Origin: Acidiferrobacterales bacterium
GTDB lineage: Bacteria; Pseudomonadota; Gammaproteobacteria; Arenicellales; Poriferihabitantaceae
NCBI GenBank assembly: GCA_019633985.1
Contig: JAHQWE010000150.1
Coordinates: 1-39,655 of the forward strand
DNA: 39,655 nucleotides
Direction of reading: 5' to 3'
Positions 32,454 through 39,655 of the stretch are shown here, piece after piece. A program made the position numbers and the translations under genes. The notes under the pieces were generated by a model. It saw nothing but the letters and a program-made list of their open reading frames with translations, ran no database searches and was not told where the DNA came from. Each line of letters begins with the position of its first letter. Positions within the stretch are counted from its first letter, which is position 1.

Positions 32454-34559
32454 TTAATTTGCTTTTGACTTGCGGATCATCACATCGACGGCAACAGGCC
32501 CTTCCGCGGTGACTATCAATGGATTAATCTCCATCTCGATCAACGTATCCACCTGATCTATCGCGAAGTTCGCAATAGACTGAATGGTTGCCACCAAAGC
32601 GGCAATATCAGCAACCGGTCTGCCTCTAAACCCCAACAATAAGGGAAATGTTTTGAGGCCAGTGAGCGCTTCCTCGATTTGGCGTGTAGAAGTTGGCAAT
32701 AGCAGTGTAGCTTTATCATTGATAAGTTCTACTAGAATACCGCCGCTGGCGATCACCATTACCAGTCCAAACTGCTCGTCGCGTGTGATTCCTACAAGAA
32801 GTTCGGTAATCACATTCTGCTGCATTTCTTCGATCAGAAAGTGTTCGAGAACAGATTCAGGGTAATGTTGATCAAACTTAGTTCTGACCTCCTCTGCAGC
32901 CTGCAGTAGCTCGCTGGAATCCTTGAGGTTCAGCTTGACGACGCCGACTTCTGTTTTATGGGTCAGCTGTTCACTCACCGCTTTTAAAGCGAGCGGAAAA
33001 CAAAATTCGTTGAATTTTTGTTTTAACTCATCTACAGCAACACTACGACCATTCGGTGTTGGAATGCCCGCACGTTGCAGCATTCTTTTGCCCTCTGCCT
33101 CGTCGATAATTTCACCGGCTATGAGGGCTGACGAACCTGTGAATGAGACAAGTTGAGCGAGTCCCGCATCTTTTAAAAGTCGCTGACGTCTACTACCGTA
33201 TCGACAAGCATGGGAAAGTGCCGAGACCCCGTTATCTAATCCCTGTAACGGCGTGATTCCTCTATCAATCAAGATCTTTCTTGTGGCGGCATCAATATTT
33301 TCTGGAAGATCACTGCAGACAGCCGCAGGTATGCCAATACGAGCACAGGTGGTTGCAAAGGAAATGGCGTCGTTACGGTAGAGCGTTAAATCATCATGTA
33401 TATGTGGGGGTGGAAAGTCCTGAATGACGATAGCGGCGTCGTACCCTGACCCAAGCATTGTTTCAAATACTGTAGGCATCACTTTTTCATCACCCCAGAG
33501 TGGCGTGGTGTAATCGAGTGGGTTCGAGACCGTCGCGATGTCGGGCAAGAGGGTTCGCAACTTTTTAGTGGATTGCTCGTTGGGAGCTGGAAGGGCTAAT
33601 CCAACTTCATCGCAGACGTCAGCGAGCATCGCAGCATCCCCTCCAGAACAGGTAAACCCGGCAACACTTGACCCGGCAGGTGCGCCGGAAATGGACAGGA
33701 ATTTGAGGGTTTCGAGTAATTCGGCAGGTGAGTGGCAGCGTATGATTCCGATGCGATCAAACAAGGCTTGAAAGGCATCGTCAGAGCCAGAAAGCGAGCC
33801 GGTATGGGTGACGGAAAGCGCACGAGAAACCTCCGATCGACCGGCTTTAATGATCGCAATGGGTTTAGATCGTTCCAACGCCTTGAACGCTACTTTCGTA
33901 AACAGCTGTACGTCCTTGATACCTTCTGCATAAATCCCAATTGCGCGAACGCTGTCTTCTTCAAGCAGCGCTTCCATATAATGCTCGATGGCCAAAACGG
34001 ATTGGTTACCCGCAGAAATAATATGCGTGATCGGCGCCGAGCGAGTGTTCATCGTCATGTTCGCGGGCAGCATACCGCTTTGCATAATCAAGGCAATGCC
34101 ACTTTGACACTGCTGACTGCCGGCACCAAATGGCCATAGTGTTGCACCATTCGTGTAATTTACCAGTCCATAGCAATTTGGGCCCACCATTGCCATCTCG
34201 CCAGCCGCTGCGACCAGCGCTCTTTCGTGTTGTTTACCCGTTGCACCGAGCTCTCCATATCCAGCGGTAAAACATGCGATAGCACCAGCTCCAAGATTGC
34301 GAAGGTCAGAGACGATTTCAAGAGTCGCTTCTCTAGGTGTAGCAATAAAGACTGCATCGGGTGGTTCAGGTAAATCACTTACGGATTGAAAGCAGGGGAC
34401 TTCGCCCATCGAAGAACGCGTGGGATTCACTCCCCAGACAGGGCCATCGAACGCCCTGGCACACTGTATCGCACTGAATGCAGCGTCTGATCCGCCTATA
34501 AATGCGATATGTCGCGGATGAAGCAGGCGCTTTAGATTGCGTTTCAGACTACTATTCAT
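32454..34559 (-). CDS. Acyl-CoA ligase, ADP-forming (acetate-CoA ligase family)
   Basis: A roughly 700-residue fused ADP-forming acyl-CoA synthetase, which makes an acyl-CoA from acid, CoA and ATP by way of a phosphohistidine. It has a CoA-binding Rossmann domain at the N-terminus (HIAFIGGSDAAFSAIQ), a succinyl-CoA-ligase-like middle with the phosphohistidine loop VTHTGSLSGSDDAFQAL, and a C-terminal ATP-grasp domain starting GKRMLQRAGIPTPNGR with VVKLNLKDSSELLQAAEEV. ATG 34559 is the proposed start, with GGAGA unusually close; a TTG at 34580 could add seven residues. It is divergent from the carnitine genes, suggesting it activates carnitine, crotonobetaine or a breakdown product; this is inference. 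Confidence 0.87.
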   Translation of the reverse strand: MNSSLKRNLKRLLHPRHIAFIGGSDAAFSAIQCARAFDGPVWGVNPTRSSMGEVPCFQSVSDLPEPPDAVFIATPREATLEIVSDLRNLGAGAIACFTAGYGELGATGKQHERALVAAAGEMAMVGPNCYGLVNYTNGATLWPFGAGSQQCQSGIALIMQSGMLPANMTMNTRSAPITHIISAGNQSVLAIEHYMEALLEEDSVRAIGIYAEGIKDVQLFTKVAFKALERSKPIAIIKAGRSEVSRALSVTHTGSLSGSDDAFQALFDRIGIIRCHSPAELLETLKFLSISGAPAGSSVAGFTCSGGDAAMLADVCDEVGLALPAPNEQSTKKLRTLLPDIATVSNPLDYTTPLWGDEKVMPTVFETMLGSGYDAAIVIQDFPPPHIHDDLTLYRNDAISFATTCARIGIPAAVCSDLPENIDAATRKILIDRGITPLQGLDNGVSALSHACRYGSRRQRLLKDAGLAQLVSFTGSSALIAGEIIDEAEGKRMLQRAGIPTPNGRSVAVDELKQKFNEFCFPLALKAVSEQLTHKTEVGVVKLNLKDSSELLQAAEEVRTKFDQHYPESVLEHFLIEEMQQNVITELLVGITRDEQFGLVMVIASGGILVELINDKATLLLPTSTRQIEEALTGLKTFPLLLGFRGRPVADIAALVATIQSIANFAIDQVDTLIEMEINPLIVTAEGPVAVDVMIRKSKAN

Positions 34560-34720
34560 TCTCCAAAAGTCAGGCTGCAAAATTTGCAGGTTGCCTCATT
34601 TATTTTAAGGTTACCAATTTTCCACACTGTGATTCAGACGGGATATCAGCCGAAGCTTATACCAATTTTGTTAGTGCTCCTCTACACTTCATGCTGGTTT
34701 GATGACATATATGGTGATGC

Positions 34721-35533
34721 ATGATAACGGGTGATAATGAGGTAAAGATTTCCTACCAGGGGCCAGTGATGATCATTACAATCGATCGCCCCAAAGCGAA
34801 TGCAATTGACCTTCCTACTAGCAAAAAGCTGGGGGAAGCATTTGTACACTTTCGAGATACGGCTTCTCTCAAAGTAGCCATTATTACCGGCACCGGGGAG
34901 AAAATATTTTCTGCTGGTTGGGATTTGAAAGCACTGGAACAAGGTGACATGCCTTTGGAAAACTGGTGGGAAGCAGAAGATGCCAGCTTGGGTGGTTTTG
35001 CAGGTATTACTGAGATGTGGTCGCTGAAGAAACCGGTTATCGCTGCGCTGAATGGCTTAACCATCGGTGGAGGTTTTGAAATAGCCTTGGCTTGTGATCT
35101 TATCATCGCAGCCGATCATGTTGAGTTTTCACTACCGGAACTGCCGCTAGGCATTATTCCGGATGCTGGAGCAATACAACGGTTGCCGCGTCGCCTGCCT
35201 TACAATATCGCGCTGGAGATGCTTTATTTGGGAAGAAGAATGCCAGCGGCTGAAGCGGCGCACTATGGGTTGATCAATAAGGTTGTGCCTGCGAACCAAC
35301 TCATGGATTCAGCCATGGAGTGGGCGGACAAGTTGTCTCAGGTTGCCCCTCTTGCATTGCAGGCGATTAAGGAGGTGTTGAAATCGATTGAAGGGGAAAC
35401 CATCGAGCACGCCTTTCATAAAATGCGAAATGATGACTTGCCCATGTATCGTGCGATGCTATCTTCTTCTGACGCTGAAGAAGGAATCAATGCATTTGTA
35501 GAAAAACGTGAAGCCAAGTTTGAAGGTAACTAA
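34721..35533 (+). CDS. caiD: Enoyl-CoA hydratase, crotonobetainyl-CoA hydratase (CaiD)-like
   Basis: CaiD interconverts crotonobetainyl-CoA and L-carnitinyl-CoA. The 270-residue protein follows E. coli CaiD closely along its length: ITIDRPKANAID near the start, the oxyanion region EKIFSAGWDLKA, GGGFEIALACDLIIAAD, and SLPELPLGIIPDAG. The two catalytic acids, corresponding to Glu111 and Glu131 of CaiD, are Glu120 and Glu140. The start at ATG 34721 gives an N-terminal strand as in CaiD. It overlaps the next gene by one base (TAATG). Other crotonase-family activities remain possible, but the neighbours (carnitine dehydrogenase and BKACE) support the carnitine assignment. Confidence 0.85.
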   Translation: MITGDNEVKISYQGPVMIITIDRPKANAIDLPTSKKLGEAFVHFRDTASLKVAIITGTGEKIFSAGWDLKALEQGDMPLENWWEAEDASLGGFAGITEMWSLKKPVIAALNGLTIGGGFEIALACDLIIAADHVEFSLPELPLGIIPDAGAIQRLPRRLPYNIALEMLYLGRRMPAAEAAHYGLINKVVPANQLMDSAMEWADKLSQVAPLALQAIKEVLKSIEGETIEHAFHKMRNDDLPMYRAMLSSSDAEEGINAFVEKREAKFEGN

Positions 35534-36492
35534 TGATCCAGAACGATCCTAAAGACGTAAAGCACGTTACTTGCATTGGCGCTGGGCCGATTGGCGGTGG
35601 TTGGGCAGCGTATTTTCTTTCTCGTGGATATCGTGTCACCAGCTATCTTCATGATGCCTCTGAAATTACAGCCTTGGAGAGCTTAATGCAGACGGCGTGG
35701 ATTAGCCTACAGGAGATTGGGCTTGAACCTGGCGCCTCAATGGATCACTTCTCGTGGACCACAGACCTCGCCGATGCGGTGAGCGGCGCAGAATTTATCC
35801 AGGAGAGTATTCCAGAAGTATTAGAGTTGAAACAATCGCTCTACCAGACCCTCGGTGAACTGGTTGACCCTTCTGTTGTGATTGCCTCGAGTACCTCAGG
35901 AATGTCTATGACCGATATTCAGGCTAAGTGCGCAACCCCGGAGCGAACGGTGGTAGCCCATCCTTTTAATCCTCCCTATCTGCTGCCCCTGGTCGAAATG
36001 ATTGGTGGAAACAATACTTCGTCTGATTGTGTGGAGTGGACTCGTCAGTTCTTTTTAGCGGCGGGTAAATCTCCGCTTGTGATGAACAAGGAAATCTCCG
36101 GCTTTATTGCCACTCGTCTGCAGGAAGCGATTTGGCGTGAAGCGCTTCATATGGTTGCCAATGGCGAGGCGACTGTAGAGCAGATCGATCAAGCGGTTGT
36201 CAATGGCCCGGGCCCGCGTTGGGCCCTAATGGGGCCCTGTGAGATCTTTCATGTCGGGGGAGGAGAGGGTGGCATGGCGTATTGTCTGGATCAATTCGGC
36301 CCAGCCCTTAAGTTGCCCTGGACAAGACTGGAAGCGCCAGAGCTGACTCAGGAGCTACGAGATGCAATGATCGATGGTTGTACTGACATGACTCACGGGC
36401 AAAACTTTAACTCCCTGAGTCAGAAAATGAATGCAGGCCTGGTTGAAATTGCGAAAATAAAGAAACAACAAATAGGAGACACTGATTCATGA
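35533..36492 (+). CDS. lcdH: L-carnitine 3-dehydrogenase
   Basis: L-carnitine dehydrogenase oxidises carnitine to 3-dehydrocarnitine with NAD; it belongs to the 3-hydroxyacyl-CoA dehydrogenase superfamily but works on the free acid. The 319-residue protein has the NAD motif GAGPIGGGW (16-24), the catalytic pair His143 (AHPFNPPYL) and Glu155 (LVEM), and the family-specific [29 protein letters not shown]. The length is like that of single-domain carnitine dehydrogenases. It overlaps caiD by one base and the BKACE gene by four (ATGA), so the three are one translation unit. A general 3-hydroxyacyl-CoA dehydrogenase is less likely given the BKACE neighbour. Confidence 0.88.
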   Translation: MIQNDPKDVKHVTCIGAGPIGGGWAAYFLSRGYRVTSYLHDASEITALESLMQTAWISLQEIGLEPGASMDHFSWTTDLADAVSGAEFIQESIPEVLELKQSLYQTLGELVDPSVVIASSTSGMSMTDIQAKCATPERTVVAHPFNPPYLLPLVEMIGGNNTSSDCVEWTRQFFLAAGKSPLVMNKEISGFIATRLQEAIWREALHMVANGEATVEQIDQAVVNGPGPRWALMGPCEIFHVGGGEGGMAYCLDQFGPALKLPWTRLEAPELTQELRDAMIDGCTDMTHGQNFNSLSQKMNAGLVEIAKIKKQQIGDTDS

Positions 36493-37370
36493 ACCGAGAT
36501 GTGATTATTACGTGTGCTGTTACCGGGGCTGGAGACACTACCGACAAGAGTGAACATGTGCCGGTAACGCCCGAACAAATCGCTGCTTCATCCATTGAAG
36601 CAGCGAAGGCGGGTGCTGCAGTGATTCATGTGCATGTTCGTGACCAGGAAACCGGACAAGGTTCGCGCGATGTCGGCCTGTTCAAGGAAACTGTGCGATT
36701 GATTCGCGAAAGCGGCACTGACGCGGTGTTGAATCTCACCGCAGGTATGGGAGGTGATTGGGTTCCGAGTGATGAGAATCCGGCGCTGCCGGGACCCGGA
36801 ACCGACATGATTGGGCCCGAGGAGAGACTGGCGCATGTAATCGAATGTCAGCCTGATATTTGCAGCCTTGATTGCGGTACGATGAATTTCGGTAACGGTA
36901 ACAATACATACATCAATACCGCCCCGTACTTACGCAAGATGGCCGCAATGGTGCAGGAGATGCGGGTTAAACCTGAGCTCGAGGTGTTTGACCTTGGTCA
37001 GATTCGGCTGGCACGAGCCTTGATTGACGAAGGCTTAATCGATGAACCGCCGATGTTCCAGATATGCCTCGGTATTCCCTGGGGTGCAGGCGCAGATACG
37101 GAAACGATGACCGCGATGAAACATGCGCTACCTTCCGATGCCGTTTGGGCGGGTTTCGGAATCTCTCGGATGCAGATGCCTATGGTGGCGCAAGCCGTGC
37201 TACTTGGAGGAAACGTGAGGGTGGGACTTGAAGATAATATCTATCTGGACCGTGGGGTACTGGCGACCAATGCGATGCTGGTAGAGCGCGCCCGTGAAAT
37301 TATCGAACGGCTGGGGGGGCGTGTAATCGGGCCAGATGAAGCGAGATCGAAAATTGGTCTATCAGGATGA
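36489..37370 (+). CDS. BKACE-family (DUF849) beta-keto acid cleavage enzyme, probably dehydrocarnitine-specific
   Basis: BKACE enzymes condense a beta-keto acid with acetyl-CoA to give acetoacetate and a new CoA ester; with dehydrocarnitine the product is betainyl-CoA. The 293-residue TIM-barrel protein has the Zn-binding His47 and His49 (IHVHVRD) and Glu248 (VGLEDN), plus Arg227 matching the conserved arginine of the lysine-pathway enzyme Kce. The glutamate of Kce that contacts the substrate amino group (Glu14, from memory) aligns with Gly15 here, as expected if the substrate carries a quaternary amine. It is co-translated with the carnitine dehydrogenase. AGGAG lies about 10 nt before the ATG. 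Confidence 0.9.
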   Translation: MNRDVIITCAVTGAGDTTDKSEHVPVTPEQIAASSIEAAKAGAAVIHVHVRDQETGQGSRDVGLFKETVRLIRESGTDAVLNLTAGMGGDWVPSDENPALPGPGTDMIGPEERLAHVIECQPDICSLDCGTMNFGNGNNTYINTAPYLRKMAAMVQEMRVKPELEVFDLGQIRLARALIDEGLIDEPPMFQICLGIPWGAGADTETMTAMKHALPSDAVWAGFGISRMQMPMVAQAVLLGGNVRVGLEDNIYLDRGVLATNAMLVERAREIIERLGGRVIGPDEARSKIGLSG

Positions 37371-37731
37371 GTCTTTTGAACAGCGTATTACAGATCGCTG
37401 GAAGAATTATTAGGTCGATGTTTTTTGGGTGAAGCCAGGGACAATTTCGAAAATTGTGACGCAAAATCAAGAAATAACCCTGTGTTTTTGCTGTCTCTTC
37501 TAGGCGACATTTCTCCAATTTAGCGTTTTTGCTTAATGCTTTTAAAAATGAATAAGCGACATTTTGACGTTATTTTCTAGTATATTGCTGCAATATCACC
37601 GAAGTTTCGAAAGTTCGCTGGAGTATCTGTGTATTTGTAACAGAGTGTATTAATCACCGTCCTGAGGTCGAAAACAGTGACTAAACAGGTATTCTATTTC
37701 CGAGTGGAGGCTAAGAGATTATCAAAATTTG
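37371..37731 (+). other. Intergenic region after the carnitine operon
   Basis: No clear gene in 361 bp. ACAATTT/AAATTGT arms around CGA (37441-37457) form a perfect 7-bp stem, a possible weak transcript end without a T-run. A 22-codon frame starts at GTG 37677, with GAGGT 8 nt upstream, and ends at 37745, overlapping the start of the next gene in a different frame; it may be a leader peptide. Confidence 0.4.
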
Positions 37732-38331
37732 ATGAACGCTATTGATAGAGTGAAAGCGCCAGAGGTTTCTGGCCAACCATTGTCCCCCAGGTATCAGGTT
37801 GATGTCAGCGATCTTGCTGTTCTGATTGTTGCGATTAATCGATGGGATCGTTTTTTGGATGGTGTCTTTTTTAAGCCCGTTAAAGGCATTCTCACCGATG
37901 AAATGATTGAAGAATTGTCATTGGAAGATTCCCAGCACTATCTAGACGTTCAGATTCAGCTTTCCCAATGTTTACGAAACGTCAATGATCCCGAGCTCGT
38001 TCAGCATTTCGAAACGATATGCCGCGAGGTGAAAAAAAGCTCTTACCAGCTGATTTCTACCACACTGCGTAATCTTGCAGACAACAAACGTAGTTTGGTA
38101 GAGCTGGGAAATAAAGATGAGCACGTACTCCAAACGATCGATAAAACCACCGGGCAATGGCTGCATGCGGCAGATCTTGAGGTTAGTCTAGAGTATAAGG
38201 ATTGCCTGTTACAGCAGCGTAAGCAATTAAAATCAGAAATGGTAGGACAAAAAAGCAATCTGAAATCTCAAGTCGTGAAATTAAAAGACAAGCTGAGAGA
38301 TTGTTTCAACCACGATGGGCAATTGCACTGA
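37732..38331 (+). CDS. Helical unknown protein (199 residues)
   Basis: I do not recognise a family. The soluble protein appears wholly alpha-helical: a short N-terminal strand-like segment, then helices through YLDVQIQLSQCLRNVND, HFETICREVKKSSYQLISTTLRNL, and a long C-terminal coiled coil (residues about 150-190) rich in Lys, Gln and Leu. No catalytic motif or membrane segment. ATG 37732 is the likely start, but no ribosome binding site is well placed (GGAGG is 21 nt away); a TTG one codon earlier is possible. It is convergent with another helical orphan. A coiled-coil regulatory or stress protein is plausible. Confidence 0.65.
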   Translation: MNAIDRVKAPEVSGQPLSPRYQVDVSDLAVLIVAINRWDRFLDGVFFKPVKGILTDEMIEELSLEDSQHYLDVQIQLSQCLRNVNDPELVQHFETICREVKKSSYQLISTTLRNLADNKRSLVELGNKDEHVLQTIDKTTGQWLHAADLEVSLEYKDCLLQQRKQLKSEMVGQKSNLKSQVVKLKDKLRDCFNHDGQLH

Positions 38332-38402
38332 AATTCTACCGCTGAGCTTATTGTGGAACTAAGGCGATTGGAATCCTCTTCTTTCTCAAAACTCGTTATT
38401 CG

Positions 38403-38448
38403 CCAACACGCTGTCACGCCATCACGCCATCCATCCCATACACGCCAT
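38403..38448. repeat. Short irregular tandem repeat (TCACGCCA-like)
   Basis: Between two convergent genes, CACGC occurs four times and CCAT four times within 46 bp, including two adjacent copies of TCACGCCA. It may be a slippage-generated repeat; no hairpin or regulatory role is evident. Confidence 0.45.
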
Positions 38449-38478
38449 AATGGGCTGACTTATTATATGAACTCCGTG

Positions 38479-39021
38479 CTAGGCAGATTTTGCTAAAAGC
38501 GCAGAGTCATGTTGGGTGATTTGCCCCCGCTTTTCTGCAACATCAGCATAAATTGGGTGCAAGAATAGCTTTTCTCTCTGGTGGATTTTGATCACAGTGG
38601 TGAGTGCGTCTGAGAGCTGGGTTTTCATTGCCTCTTTTTCAGACCAGTCGAAAGATTTAACTGAGACAAGTACTTTCGCAACTTCAGAAAGCTCCGTGGT
38701 GATTTGTTTTTGAAATGTTGAAAACTCTTCTCCACGTGAGTCATTTTTGAGCTCTTCTCTTAAGAACATATATAGCTTGGCACTGACCTTTTTTAAATGA
38801 CTTTTCAATGCAAGCTTGAAATGCTTGAGTCTTTGTGCAAATTCTAGTTCATTATTACCAGAGAGGGCGTGAACTGCCGCGAGCCCATAATTTCTCACTA
38901 AGATGATTTCCGCATCGATTTTGGATATAAGTTGAGCGTCGTAGCGAGACATCAACGATCTATTCGATTTGGTTTGGTTTACAACGGGGGAAACGATGGA
39001 TTCTTCGGCAACTAATTTCAT
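38479..39021 (-). CDS. Four-helix-bundle unknown protein, hemerythrin-like in pattern
   Basis: A 180-residue soluble helical protein. The repeated pattern, a helix of about 20 residues then LKSHLKKVSAKLYMFLREEL, and later IKIHQREKLFLHPIY, resembles the two helical hairpins of hemerythrin-like proteins (H..E....YP), but only some of the iron-ligand positions are filled and the first His is missing. It could therefore be a degenerate hemerythrin-like or other bundle protein such as an anti-sigma or stress protein. ATG 39021 is chosen because AGGA lies 8 nt upstream; an upstream TTG reading lacks this. It is convergent with the other helical orphan. Confidence 0.6.
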   Translation of the reverse strand: MKLVAEESIVSPVVNQTKSNRSLMSRYDAQLISKIDAEIILVRNYGLAAVHALSGNNELEFAQRLKHFKLALKSHLKKVSAKLYMFLREELKNDSRGEEFSTFQKQITTELSEVAKVLVSVKSFDWSEKEAMKTQLSDALTTVIKIHQREKLFLHPIYADVAEKRGQITQHDSALLAKSA

Positions 39022-39590
39022 CTCGTAATTCCTGTTAAGTAATAAATACGTTCTCAATTTTTATTTGTTTAACCCTTTGCACAAGTCGTCACTCGGCGGG
39101 TTTTTTGTATTTGGCATCACGCTCCAATACAAATAGCCTACTAACCATCTTAATGATATTCAAGGTAACTAATTCCTTTACAAAGGAGTTTCAGATAATC
39201 GGTGCAGGTTATTTGATAAGTGGCGAAACCCTTAACGCTGACTGAAATAATGTCTTGCTGGAACTATCTGTCCATGTTTTTAAACGGCAGTAAATCAAAG
39301 ATGGAAGGTAACTCCCGCTTGGTGATACGCACACTTCAAGAACAAGATATCAAGATGAATAGGATAATGAGCGGCTTCAGATGCGTCTCTTGCAGCCTAA
39401 GGCTACGGGTTCAACGAATGAACTCGATTTTTAGGCGGAGCGACTGCCGTTAAAATTTTGTGGAGGAATCGAACTAGAAAAGAAAACTGTCCGAGCGTGA
39501 TTCACTATCGCGATACCGTTGAGTTTTATTGCAGTAATTAGTCACAATAAAGATCGCGAATTGCTGGTGATAATGTGTATTGCCGCGAGT
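39022..39590. other. Gene-free stretch near the right edge
   Basis: I see no supportable gene in about 570 bp. An AT-rich segment upstream of the helical gene is a likely promoter area. AACCC near 39071 and GGGTT near 39098, followed by a T-run, could form a loose structure with a 22-nt loop; too weak to call a terminator. No tRNA or repeat is seen. Confidence 0.4.
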
Positions 39591-39655
39591 TTACGTTTGG
39601 TTGCTAAACTGGATTGCTTCTCCCAGATTCTTCGCTAGCTTGATCAATTCTCTTC
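39591..39655 (-). CDS. Possible C-terminal fragment of a gene entering from the right edge
   Basis: The last 21 visible codons on the minus strand read REL-IKLAKNLGEAIQFSNQT then stop, an amphipathic helical sequence with ordinary codon use. The fragment is too short to assign or to be sure it is coding; it is listed because the adjoining sequence could confirm it. Confidence 0.3.
   Translation of the reverse strand, partial: RELIKLAKNLGEAIQFSNQT

Noticed and set aside
33732-34139. 135-codon plus-strand frame
   Set aside because: Antisense to the CoA ligase; composition rich in Arg and Asn typical of a shadow frame.
38403-38448. CRISPR-like repeat
   Set aside because: The units are 8-9 bp, irregular and without spacers; only a short tandem repeat.
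39220-39453. 77-codon plus-strand frame near the right end
   Set aside because: Basic, Ser/Arg/Met-rich composition, no ribosome binding site and no recognisable domain.

Overview
The window looks like a marine, sulfur-oxidising but organically versatile gammaproteobacterium. This is inferred from gene content; the lineage cannot be fixed from this sequence alone. GC content is moderate (a little under 50 % by eye). The key marker is an aprM-aprB-aprA operon for membrane-linked adenylylsulfate (APS) reductase, in the arrangement known from sulfur oxidisers. Almost everything else serves uptake and catabolism of nitrogen-rich organic compounds: kynureninase, dimethylarginine hydrolase, a polyamine ABC transporter with an amine oxidase, a peptide-type ABC transporter, and a carnitine catabolic cluster. 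I see no rRNA, tRNA, CRISPR array, insertion sequence or prophage.

Layout. 1-2070: the 5' end of kynU (minus strand, cut by the window edge), divergent from a DDAH-type hydrolase, then a secreted orphan protein. 2154-7687 (minus strand): aprMBA followed by four tightly packed genes, namely a 117-residue unknown, a SlyD-like peptidyl-prolyl isomerase, a TPR protein and a 53-residue protein. A candidate promoter with an overlapping dyad lies upstream of aprM. 7996-8703: a GNAT acetyltransferase. 8832-14492 (plus strand): a PuuB-like FAD amine oxidase and a potDABC-type transporter, with a strong hairpin between the binding-protein gene and the ATPase gene. 14657-18811: a large TPR protein, a lone response regulator, a PhyH-type dioxygenase and an EamA exporter.

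18923-22609 holds the separated parts of a phosphorelay: a PAS-only protein, a soluble histidine kinase with no sensor domain, an Hpt protein and two unknown small proteins. With the receiver at 16433 these could rebuild a hybrid kinase from single-domain genes. 23043-26723: an M24-family protein closely resembling the DMSP lyase DddP but lacking its catalytic aspartate, an OsmC-like protein, a 3-hydroxyisobutyrate-dehydrogenase-like enzyme and a small beta-rich orphan.

26865-32402: a peptide-type ABC transporter (dppB-dppC-fused dppDF) with a divergent Tat-exported binding protein. It ends at a 30-bp perfectly palindromic bidirectional terminator shared with an ADP-forming acyl-CoA ligase (32454-34559). 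Divergent from the ligase is caiD-like hydratase / L-carnitine dehydrogenase / BKACE dehydrocarnitine-cleavage enzyme (34721-37370), three genes joined by 1-4 nt overlaps. Together they suggest a route from crotonobetaine or carnitine to betainyl-CoA and acetoacetate. The last 2.2 kb holds two helical orphan proteins and a probable gene end at the right edge.
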